64,000 nucleotides of DNA, taken from contig CAYXWN010000001.1 of NCBI GenBank assembly GCA_964468815.1, forward strand, positions 1 to 64,000. Direction: 5' to 3'. Each line of letters begins with the position of its first letter. Position 1 is the first letter of the stretch. Source of the DNA: UMGS621 sp964468815. GTDB taxonomy: Bacteria; Bacillota; Clostridia; Christensenellales; Borkfalkiaceae. Below the pieces are notes generated by a model. It searched no databases, had not been told where the DNA came from, and saw only the letters and a program-made list of their open reading frames with translations. The translations under genes and the position numbers were made by a program. Below are positions 7,573 through 15,678 of this stretch, piece after piece.

Positions 7573-9399
7573 ATGAAAAAAGGGTTGAAAATTGTGAGTA
7601 GTATTCTTGCAATTGCGTTAACCGGTGTTGCCGCCGCGTCTTGCGGCGGCAACTATGCCGGGTACGACGAAAGTTTGCGCGTGGAGGATACGCGTACACT
7701 GACCGACGAAGAATATTCCTTTTTGAACGTGGTAGGGACGGACGATTACGGCAGACAAATCGTTACCGTAGACGGAAAGACCGATCAAGACGTTTACGTC
7801 GGAATGTTTTTCTTTTTGACGCTCGGTCAACATACCAATCACAGCGGAATATACGACATTAGTAAAATCACCGTAGACGGGACGGATTTAGACGCGTTTC
7901 AAGTGAACGATTCTTCTTCGCCCGTGGGCGCGGCGCATTTTTGGGGCGAGCCCGTGTGGGGATATTACAATTCCGAAGACGAATGGGTTATCAGAAAGCA
8001 AGTCGAACTGTTGACGATGGTGGGTATCGATTTTATCGTTCTCGACACGTCTAACGGTGTTTTGTATCAAAACGTAACGGACGTATTGTTCCGCGTGCTG
8101 AAAGAGTATCAAGACGCGGGGTGGAACGTTCCGAAAGTCATGTACTATCTTGCGGCAAACAACGGCAGCAACACGCAATATCCCGAAACGTTGCGTACCG
8201 TATATAATTATTTTTACGCAACCGATACATATAAGAGTCTTTGGTTTTGTCCGAACGGAAAGCCGATGATTACTCGTCACGATTTGGCGACGGACGAATT
8301 TTTAACCACCTTTGATAATGGAAAGTATTTGAACTTTTTTGATTTTAAGTGGCGGCAGTGGCCGACGGAGTATTCCAAAGAAGATGGTGCGTCGTGGATG
8401 GAATTTACTTATCCGCAACCATTGCATAACGATTGGATCAGTATTTCGATTGCACAGCATTACAGCGTTCGTTTTAGTGACGTGTACGGCACGCACGGAA
8501 GAGGTTGGGATGAGGCGACGGCGTTAAACGATCACGAGAATTTCGGAAAAGGCTTGAATTATCAAACGCAATGGGATACGGCGTTCGATTATCAAAAAAG
8601 CGGCGAAACCGTGAAATATGCGTTTATCACGGGTTGGAACGAATGGGTTGCCGAAAAAATGCGCGATTCGGACGGAACGTACTTTACGGTCGATCAATTT
8701 AACGAGGAATATTCTCGCGATATCGAACCCGCTATGAACACAACCGTTGCGGATAACTTTTATTTGCAGACCATTCGCAACGTAAAAGCGTTTAACTATT
8801 CCGCGGCAAAGCATTATATTTATCCGAAAACTACGATAGACACGTCTTGTGATTCCGCGGCGTGGAACGATATTCGCTCTTACGTCGATTTTACGGGCGA
8901 ATGTAAAGATCGGGATTTCTACGCTGTCGTAAAGAGCAAAAAATACACGAACAAGACGGGGAGAAACGATATTGAAAGCATTAAGGTTGCTCGCGACGAT
9001 CAATATATGTATTTCCGCGTAACGACCGCAGACGATATAACGGCGTACGAAACGGGCGATACGGGTTGGATGAATATTTTGTTGAAAACTGATAAAGGCA
9101 CTTCCGTTTGGAGCGGATATAACTACGTGATCAACCGCTCCGTTAGCGGCAACGTTACGAAGATTATGAAAGCCTCTAAAGACGGTAAAACGTTGCAAGA
9201 GTGCGGCAGCGGCGAAGTGTACGTTTACGGAAAAACAATGATCGTGAAAGTCGCGTTAAAAGATCTGGGACTTTCATCGACGAATTATCATATCGAATTT
9301 AAGATTGCCGATAACGTAGACGGCTACGATTTCGCTAGTTTGTATAATTCGGGCGATTGCGCGCCGATCGGAAGATTAAATTATTCGTACGGATATTAA
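7573..9399 (+). CDS. GH99/WbsX-like (GH71/99 clan) lipoprotein with C-terminal CBM9-like domain
   Basis: Starting at the ATG at 7573 gives 608 residues, with a lipoprotein signal (lipobox AAASC, Cys24); longer in-frame starts overlap the previous gene and would bury this signal. The central region (about 70-400) resembles GH99/WbsX-like barrels: VYVGMFFF at the first strand, then FWGEPVWGYY, IDFIVLDTSN and the late FITGWNEWVAE, whose Glu is the usual acidic residue of that group. Residues of about 430-608 look like a CBM9/DOMON-type sugar-binding beta sandwich. It is probably an endo-acting glycanase or a related enzyme on the outer face of the membrane. Exact family and substrate are uncertain. 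Confidence 0.68.
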   Translation: MKKGLKIVSSILAIALTGVAAASCGGNYAGYDESLRVEDTRTLTDEEYSFLNVVGTDDYGRQIVTVDGKTDQDVYVGMFFFLTLGQHTNHSGIYDISKITVDGTDLDAFQVNDSSSPVGAAHFWGEPVWGYYNSEDEWVIRKQVELLTMVGIDFIVLDTSNGVLYQNVTDVLFRVLKEYQDAGWNVPKVMYYLAANNGSNTQYPETLRTVYNYFYATDTYKSLWFCPNGKPMITRHDLATDEFLTTFDNGKYLNFFDFKWRQWPTEYSKEDGASWMEFTYPQPLHNDWISISIAQHYSVRFSDVYGTHGRGWDEATALNDHENFGKGLNYQTQWDTAFDYQKSGETVKYAFITGWNEWVAEKMRDSDGTYFTVDQFNEEYSRDIEPAMNTTVADNFYLQTIRNVKAFNYSAAKHYIYPKTTIDTSCDSAAWNDIRSYVDFTGECKDRDFYAVVKSKKYTNKTGRNDIESIKVARDDQYMYFRVTTADDITAYETGDTGWMNILLKTDKGTSVWSGYNYVINRSVSGNVTKIMKASKDGKTLQECGSGEVYVYGKTMIVKVALKDLGLSSTNYHIEFKIADNVDGYDFASLYNSGDCAPIGRLNYSYGY

Positions 9400-9402
9400 A
9401 AA

Positions 9403-10188
9403 ATGAATCGAAAAAGAAAAAAAACTGCGACAACGTGTGGTATACTAATCTTAGTTGTCGTGCTTACGTTGTCGCTTTATTTCTTTGCGTGCGGCGGAGA
9501 AGAGAAAGAATCCGTGCACGTACCGCAAGGATATTACAAAATAGCGATTTTAGGCGATAGCATTACGGATAAGGGAGTATATTCGGAAATAATAACTACC
9601 CACTATACTGATTATTTGTATCAAAACTGCCCGTTTATCGATAGTGTTCAAAATGTTGGGTATGCAGGCTCGTGTATCGCAGGCGCGCCCGATAAAGTCG
9701 GGACAATGAGTCCGTCTTTTAACGCTCGTTATAAACAAATAAAAAACGACGTTGACGTGATTATCGTGTTCGGCGGTACGAATGATTACGGAATTGGTTC
9801 TTCTACATTGCCGAATCCTTTGGGAAAAATGGGCGACGGAGGCTTAGAAACTTTTTACGGCGGTCTGAAATTGTTGACTGAAGGCATAACGGAGAATTAT
9901 CCGAACGCGCGGTTGATATATGTAACTCCAATTTACAGAAGGGAACAGGAGAATTTAGGCTTTCCGAATAAGAATGTATACGGCAATATTATAGACGAAT
10001 ATGTCAAAGCGATTGTCGAAACGTGTGCGGCGTACAACTTGGATTGTATTGACGCGTTTCACGGGTTATCCGAGATTAACGCAGATACCTATGAAACTTA
10101 CGAGATTGACGGGTTGCATTTAAATGATGCAGGAAACGTGCTTTTGGGTGAGTATTTGACAAACGCGTTGTCTGAATTGTTGGATTGA
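9403..10188 (+). CDS. SGNH/GDSL-type esterase lipoprotein
   Basis: The 261-residue protein has a basic N terminus, a hydrophobic stretch and a lipobox-like YFFAC (Cys30). SGNH blocks are clear: ILGDSITDKG with nucleophile Ser53, GGTNDYG (block III, Gly and Asn of the oxyanion hole), and DGLHLNDAGN near the C terminus supplying the Asp/His pair. Such enzymes remove acetyl or other acyl groups from polysaccharides. The setting, between glycosidases and two deacetylases, fits removal of O-acetyl groups from the glycan before cleavage. It starts 3 bases after the preceding stop. Confidence 0.85.
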   Translation: MNRKRKKTATTCGILILVVVLTLSLYFFACGGEEKESVHVPQGYYKIAILGDSITDKGVYSEIITTHYTDYLYQNCPFIDSVQNVGYAGSCIAGAPDKVGTMSPSFNARYKQIKNDVDVIIVFGGTNDYGIGSSTLPNPLGKMGDGGLETFYGGLKLLTEGITENYPNARLIYVTPIYRREQENLGFPNKNVYGNIIDEYVKAIVETCAAYNLDCIDAFHGLSEINADTYETYEIDGLHLNDAGNVLLGEYLTNALSELLD

Positions 10189-10200
10189 GCGGAGGCGTGA

Positions 10201-10938
10201 ATGCATCATAGCAAAAAGTATTTTACCATGAGTCTTGACGACGGAGTGGTGCAGGACGAAAGGTTTATTTCCGTCTTGAAAAAGTACGGTTTTACTTGTA
10301 CTTTTAATATTAATACGGGAAAATTAGGGCAAGTTGAACGCTTGCCCATTCCTGCTTTTAACGGAAATCCTTTGATACACGATACTGTCACGGAAGAACA
10401 GATCAAAAATGGCTTATACGACGGGTTCGAGGTGGCGTGTCATACGCTACATCATCCGATGTTGACAACACTAACCGAACGAGAAACGGAAGAAGAAATT
10501 TTCGGCGATTACGAAAATATCTTGCGCTTGACGGGCTACGCACCGATCGGAATTGCCTATCCCGGTATGCACCCCAATTATGATGAAAGGACGTTAAAAC
10601 TGTTACGTAAAGACGGGCGTATTGCATACGGGCGCACGATTGACGAAACGGGGGATTTTTCTTTGCCGAGCGATTTCTTGCAGTGGCGACCGACCTGTCA
10701 ATTTCGAGATGAAAATCTTTTGGATTACGCGAGGAGATTTTTGCGAGAAGAAAGGAACGAGGATTTATTGTTTTTCGTTTGGGGGCATACTTACGAGTTT
10801 GATTTGAGTTTGGAAAATTGGGAACGGGTAGAGGAACTCTTCCGTTTGCTGAGTGAAGCAAGGAACAAAGACGGAGAACGTGCGGTACAATGCGTAACAA
10901 ATGGTACGTTTTATCGTTTGTGTTCTTGTAAAAAATAA
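10201..10938 (+). CDS. polysaccharide deacetylase-family protein, no signal peptide
   Basis: This 245-residue NodB-like protein carries the metal-site motifs of carbohydrate esterase family 4: MSLDDG near residue 11 (catalytic and metal Asp pair), CHTLHHP near 80 (H-x-x-x-H metal ligands), a GIAYPG segment near 117 and FVWGHTYEF near the end with the last motif His. No signal is present, so it probably acts inside the cell on an imported oligosaccharide. A GGAGG site lies at 10190-10194. The next gene is a paralogue with a lipoprotein signal, so the pair may treat the same group on either side of the membrane. Confidence 0.85.
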   Translation: MHHSKKYFTMSLDDGVVQDERFISVLKKYGFTCTFNINTGKLGQVERLPIPAFNGNPLIHDTVTEEQIKNGLYDGFEVACHTLHHPMLTTLTERETEEEIFGDYENILRLTGYAPIGIAYPGMHPNYDERTLKLLRKDGRIAYGRTIDETGDFSLPSDFLQWRPTCQFRDENLLDYARRFLREERNEDLLFFVWGHTYEFDLSLENWERVEELFRLLSEARNKDGERAVQCVTNGTFYRLCSCKK

Positions 10939-10953
10939 AAGAGGGATAAAGAA

Positions 10954-11763
10954 ATGAATCTATTATTAAAGAAAGCGACGATTGTTTGCTTAACGGTTGC
11001 GTTAAGTTTATGCGGTTGTGGAAAATCGAAAGAAACGGAGGAAATAAAAATGCCGAAAAAATATTTTACCATGAGTTTTGATGACGGAACGTACGAGGAT
11101 GAAAAGATGATCGAATTATTGCGGAAATACAATATTTCGGCGAGTTTTTGCATTAATTCCGGACTTACCGATGGAAACGACGTTATCGAAGTATTAGGCA
11201 ATTGGCGGAGAATGAGTGGAAATTATATGAAAGAAAACAACGTTTATGACGGGTTTGACGTGATTTCACACGGGTATGAACATCGGGAATTGATTTCTTT
11301 AACAGATGAGGAAATCGTGCGTCAAATCAAGTCGGATATCGACGGAATAAAAGAATTGACTGGATTGCAAACGGTGGGATTTGCTTATCCGGGCGGAACG
11401 GCATATTATAACGATCTCGTGATCCAAACGATATTAGAACAAACACCCGTGCGTTATTCTCGCGATACGGACGATACGTACGGATTTCGTTTGCCGAATA
11501 ATTTTATGGCGTGGAAACCGACGTGCAGTCTTTTAGACGATCGATTAATGGAACTTGCGGAGCAATTCGTCGAAGCGGATTGTACCGAAGATATGCTTTT
11601 TTATGCGTGGGATCACCCGTGGGCGATCAGCGGTTCTTACGCTTGGAAAAAGGTAGAAAATTTCTTTGCGTTTATTGCGGACAGAGAGGATATCGTATAC
11701 GTTAGCAATTCTGAATTTTACGAATTGTTTAAGGATAAAATCCCATCTGAAACCGTTTGGTAA
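10954..11763 (+). CDS. polysaccharide deacetylase-family lipoprotein, paralogue of the gene at 10201
   Basis: The 269-residue protein has a lipoprotein signal (lipobox LCGC, Cys22) followed by the same KKYFTMS-x-DDG entry as its upstream neighbour. MSFDDG, the H-x-x-x-H motif in SHGYEHRE, GFAYPGG and the late FYAWDHPW are all present, so the CE4-type active site looks intact. The order of motifs and similar length mark a tandem duplication in which one copy gained, or the other lost, an export signal. It probably N- or O-deacetylates glycan chains at the cell surface. Confidence 0.85.
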   Translation: MNLLLKKATIVCLTVALSLCGCGKSKETEEIKMPKKYFTMSFDDGTYEDEKMIELLRKYNISASFCINSGLTDGNDVIEVLGNWRRMSGNYMKENNVYDGFDVISHGYEHRELISLTDEEIVRQIKSDIDGIKELTGLQTVGFAYPGGTAYYNDLVIQTILEQTPVRYSRDTDDTYGFRLPNNFMAWKPTCSLLDDRLMELAEQFVEADCTEDMLFYAWDHPWAISGSYAWKKVENFFAFIADREDIVYVSNSEFYELFKDKIPSETVW

Positions 11764-11794
11764 ATGCGAATAAATAAAATATACGGAGTAAAAT

Positions 11795-14050
11795 ATGAAC
11801 TACAAATTTGACACGAAAAAAGGCGTATTCACTTTATATAATCCCGAAACGGGCAAGGATTGGAACAATCACTTTTTCAACGATAAAAGTTACGTAATGA
11901 GCGTTACGCATTTCGGCGCGACGTTTTCCCGTTACGTAAACAAAGACTCGGTGCAGGTTACGCTCAATTGTCCGCTTTCGTCGTTCGTGTACTTGCGCGA
12001 CGCGGAAACGAAAAAGTATTGGAATATTGCAGGCTATCCGTCGCTCAATAAAATTTCGGGCTATAAATGTGAACACGGGCAACAGTTTACGCGTATTTCT
12101 TCGCGGGCAAGCGGTATCGCGGCAAGCATAACGTATGCAATCGCGCCGAACGACGTACGAGAAGTGTGGAAAATCACGCTGAAAAACACGACGAACCGCG
12201 CTCGCGTTATCGACAGTTTTGCCGTTACGGCGTTCGATTTGAACGGCTACGCGCAACCTGTTTATTATAGCGCGGTAACCACTTCCTTTACCGAATACGT
12301 TGAACAAGCGAACGCCGTTTTTAACGAAAATCGTAACCCGTACCGTCCGCACGCGCTTTCTTCGGGGTATATTTTGTCTACCGTTCCCGTTTTTGCATAC
12401 GACGGCAATTACGAAAAATTTATCGGTACGATGGGTTCGCAAACAAAACCGTATATTCTTGAAAAGGGGTTAGATTGTACCAATTCCGCGGCGACCGTGC
12501 GGCAAAGAGGGGGTATTTTACAAAACCGTATTTGCTTTGCGGCGGGCGAAGAAAAAGAGTTTTATTACGTGCTCGGTTTGATTGAAAGCAAGGAAAATTT
12601 GTGCGCGCGTTTTGACGAATTGACTTCCGAATGCGAAACGATTATTAAAAATGCGGAGAGCGGCGAAAAACGCTTCGGCGCGTTACGCACGAAATGCCCC
12701 GAACCGCAGTTTGAACGCATTTTGAATTATTGGGCGGAACATCAAGTTTCCTATTGTATGTTAGGGAAAAAGGCGGTGCGCGATAACGCGCAACTCGGTA
12801 TGGCAATGCTCAATTTCAATTTGCCGCTTGCCAAGAAAACGATAGACGAATGTATCGCACATCAATACAAAGACGGACACGCCGTGCTTACGTGGTATCC
12901 GTATTTAGAGCCGAATATTTATTCCGATCCGTCGGCGTGGATGATTTTCGCCGCGTGCGGTTACGTTAAGGAATCGGGCGATTTTGATTATTTACAAGAA
13001 AAGAAAGCCTATTTGGACGGCGACGAAGTTACCGTTTACGAACACTTAAAGCAAGCGATTTGCTGGTTCGAGAGAAAAGATAATTACGGCGAACACGGTT
13101 TGCCGCGGATTCATCACGCCGATTGGAACGACGCATTAAATATTCCAGACGAAAAAGCAGAGTCGGTGATGATGGCTATGCTCGTTTGTAAGACGTACGA
13201 CGACGTGGCGGAACTTGCCGACTATATCGGTGATAATGATTACGCAAAAACGTTGCGAAAACACAAGCAAAAACTTGCCGATAAAATCAACGAGATTGCG
13301 TATAACGGCGAATACTACGTGCGTGCCTTTTCAAAATACGGCGTCGTCGGCGATAAAACGTGTGAAAACGGCGGAAAGATTTACGCCAACTCGCAAAGTT
13401 GGTCGATTCTGTCTAACGTATGTCCGACAGAACGTTTGCCGAGCGTTTTAAGAGCGTTAGACGGTATGGAAACGGAAAAGGGCATACCCATGTGCGCGCC
13501 GAGTTATAAAACTTACGACGAAAGGGTGGGAAGAATGAGCGGAATGCTTCCCGGCGTATACGAAAACGGCGGCATTTATAATCACGCAGGCTGTTTTAAG
13601 GTGATGGCGGATTGCAAGTTGGGGCGCGGCGAAAACGCTGTGAACGCATTAAAAAAGATTGCACCCGACGGCAAGGCGAATCCTTCGCGTTTGACAACGA
13701 CCGAACCTTACGTGTTTACCAATTGCTATTTGCAACACCCCTCCGTGGATATGCAAGTGGGTTTTTCTTGGCAAATGGGAACTTCCGCGTGGGGCTTGAT
13801 GTGCTATTACGAAGGAATTTTAGGTTTGCAAAGAGGGTACGAGGGATTGCATATTTGTCCCGCGTTGCCTAAATCGTGGAAACGTGCGGAAGCGTGGAGA
13901 AATTATCGCGGCAACCGTTTGCACGTTAAGTATATCAACGAGGGGGGAAAGGACGTTTTGTTAAAGGTAGACGGAAAAACGATCGTCGGCAACGTCGTTC
14001 CTTTGTTCGACGACAATGCGGAACATACGATAACGGTTATTTTAAGGTAG
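11795..14050 (+). CDS. GH94 family disaccharide phosphorylase
   Basis: At 751 residues and without a signal peptide, this matches cytosolic GH94 (cellobiose/chitobiose phosphorylase-like) enzymes. An N-terminal beta-sandwich domain (about 1-270, HFGATFSRY) precedes an alpha/alpha barrel with LTWYPYLEPNIYSDPSAW and HHADWNDALN, the DWND motif at residues 443-446 that carries the general acid. The C-terminal GLQRGYEGLHICPALPKSW is typical. Enzymes of this group split a beta-linked disaccharide with phosphate, giving a sugar 1-phosphate and saving ATP, which suits oligosaccharides brought in by the operon's importer. The donor and acceptor sugars cannot be inferred. Confidence 0.88.
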   Translation: MNYKFDTKKGVFTLYNPETGKDWNNHFFNDKSYVMSVTHFGATFSRYVNKDSVQVTLNCPLSSFVYLRDAETKKYWNIAGYPSLNKISGYKCEHGQQFTRISSRASGIAASITYAIAPNDVREVWKITLKNTTNRARVIDSFAVTAFDLNGYAQPVYYSAVTTSFTEYVEQANAVFNENRNPYRPHALSSGYILSTVPVFAYDGNYEKFIGTMGSQTKPYILEKGLDCTNSAATVRQRGGILQNRICFAAGEEKEFYYVLGLIESKENLCARFDELTSECETIIKNAESGEKRFGALRTKCPEPQFERILNYWAEHQVSYCMLGKKAVRDNAQLGMAMLNFNLPLAKKTIDECIAHQYKDGHAVLTWYPYLEPNIYSDPSAWMIFAACGYVKESGDFDYLQEKKAYLDGDEVTVYEHLKQAICWFERKDNYGEHGLPRIHHADWNDALNIPDEKAESVMMAMLVCKTYDDVAELADYIGDNDYAKTLRKHKQKLADKINEIAYNGEYYVRAFSKYGVVGDKTCENGGKIYANSQSWSILSNVCPTERLPSVLRALDGMETEKGIPMCAPSYKTYDERVGRMSGMLPGVYENGGIYNHAGCFKVMADCKLGRGENAVNALKKIAPDGKANPSRLTTTEPYVFTNCYLQHPSVDMQVGFSWQMGTSAWGLMCYYEGILGLQRGYEGLHICPALPKSWKRAEAWRNYRGNRLHVKYINEGGKDVLLKVDGKTIVGNVVPLFDDNAEHTITVILR

Positions 14051-14055
14051 AAAAT

Positions 14056-15678
14056 ATGAAAATTATTTATCCCAAGAAGATTATTTATAAACAGGGCGAC
14101 GCGGAACGTATTGATTCGCTCTTAAACGAAAAGACCTTGCAGATAGGCTTGTCCGAACGGGAAACCGCTTGCCTTAACGGGAAAGCGTGTTTTATCCTCG
14201 ATTTCGGAAAAGAAATTTCGGGCGGTGTTCGTATTTTAACGTATAACGCCGATTTCGATAAAAGCGTAAGGTTGCGTTTCGGTGAATCGGTCGGAGAAAC
14301 GTGCTCGGAAATCGGCGAAAAGAACGCGACGAACGATCATTCCTTGCGCGATTTTTGCGTGGAATTGCAAAGTTTTTCGGATATGACGTTCGGCAATACG
14401 GGATTTCGTTTTTTGCGTGTGGATACGCTCGGCGGCAACGCTCGAATTTTGATTAAAAGCATAGTTGCCGTGTCGGACGCGGACGAGAGAGCGGAAATAG
14501 GTTCGTTCGAGTGCGACAACGAAAGAATTAACGAGATTTGGAACACCGCCGCTTACACGTTAAGGCTATGTTTGCACAACGGTTATTTTTGGGACGGAGT
14601 AAAGCGCGACAGATTGGTGTGGATAGGCGATCTCTATCCCGAAATGCGCGCGGCGCATTGCTTATACGGCAATATTCCCGAAACGGAAAATTCTCTTATT
14701 TTCGCGCAAGAACAAACGCTTCTTCCCGAATGGATGAACGGCATACCCATGTATTCGATGTGGTGGCTTTATGTCCTTTGCGATTATTATAAAGTGACCC
14801 AAAACGAGGCGTTCGTTTCGGCGCGTATGGAATATATCATCGGGTTAATCGATTTGTTCGATCGGCACGTAGACGAAAACGGAAACACTGCTTTCGGATA
14901 TAATTTTATCGACTGGGCAACGCATTGGTCGAAAGGAGAATCGCTTGATAAAAAAGCGGACGAAGAGGCAGGCGTTCTCTATTTGCTTAAAATCGTAGTA
15001 CGAAAGGCGGCTTGGCTGTTAGAATCGTTCGGCAAAGACAAGGGGCAATGTGTTCGGCTTTTGCAAAAACTCGATAAGAAGAATTACGAGGTAAACGGGT
15101 ATAAGCAAATTGCGGCTCTCGGCGTGTTTGCCGGTGAATCGAGCGAAAATAATCGTAACGTTTTATTGAAAAACGGCGCGAGCGGTTTTTCCACGTTTAT
15201 GAGTTATTTTATTTTAACCGCGATAGCAAGTTACGGCGAATACGATCGCGCTCTTACGCTTATGAAAGAGTATTACGGCGGTATGTTAAAGCTCGGCGCG
15301 ACGACCTTTTGGGAAGATTTCGACGTCGATTGGGCGGAGAACGCGGCGAGAATCGATCAAATGCCTTGCGAGGGTAAAAAAGACGTTCACGGCGATTGCG
15401 GAAGATATTGTTATCTCGGTTACAGACACAGTTTGTGCCACGGTTGGTCGGCAGGGGTAATCGCTTATCTTGCGGAAACGGTGGCTGGGATTTACGACGA
15501 GGGCGACGGAGTTATCCGTGTCGCGCCGCATTTAAGCGGCTTAAAGCAGGTAAGAATTTCTTATCCCGTATGCGGCGACGTTTTAACGTTGGATATGAAA
15601 GCATCGGAAAACGGAAGAACGAGCGTAACGGTCGTCCGTCAACCGAAAAACGTAAAAGTGAAAATAGAAGAAAAATGA
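14056..15678 (+). CDS. GH78-type alpha-L-rhamnosidase-like protein, short form
   Basis: The 540-residue protein has a beta-sandwich start (FILDFGKEISGGVRI, then RLRFGE and GFRFLRVDTLGG) like the domain that precedes the GH78 barrel, then the signature region DGVKRDRLVWIGD near residue 181, equivalent to the D-x-x-x-R-x-x-x-x-W-x-GD motif with catalytic acid. The late SLCHGWSAGVIAYL also fits. It is clearly shorter than typical bacterial GH78 proteins, lacking their extra N-terminal carbohydrate-binding domains. No signal is seen, so it is presumably cytosolic. Its stop overlaps the next start as ATGA. GH78 assignment is good; rhamnose specificity is family knowledge only. Confidence 0.78.
   Translation: MKIIYPKKIIYKQGDAERIDSLLNEKTLQIGLSERETACLNGKACFILDFGKEISGGVRILTYNADFDKSVRLRFGESVGETCSEIGEKNATNDHSLRDFCVELQSFSDMTFGNTGFRFLRVDTLGGNARILIKSIVAVSDADERAEIGSFECDNERINEIWNTAAYTLRLCLHNGYFWDGVKRDRLVWIGDLYPEMRAAHCLYGNIPETENSLIFAQEQTLLPEWMNGIPMYSMWWLYVLCDYYKVTQNEAFVSARMEYIIGLIDLFDRHVDENGNTAFGYNFIDWATHWSKGESLDKKADEEAGVLYLLKIVVRKAAWLLESFGKDKGQCVRLLQKLDKKNYEVNGYKQIAALGVFAGESSENNRNVLLKNGASGFSTFMSYFILTAIASYGEYDRALTLMKEYYGGMLKLGATTFWEDFDVDWAENAARIDQMPCEGKKDVHGDCGRYCYLGYRHSLCHGWSAGVIAYLAETVAGIYDEGDGVIRVAPHLSGLKQVRISYPVCGDVLTLDMKASENGRTSVTVVRQPKNVKVKIEEK

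Noticed and set aside
8524..9198. 224-codon open frame on the - strand
   Set aside because: It lies inside the GH99-like gene in antisense and shows no recognisable protein pattern or ribosome site.
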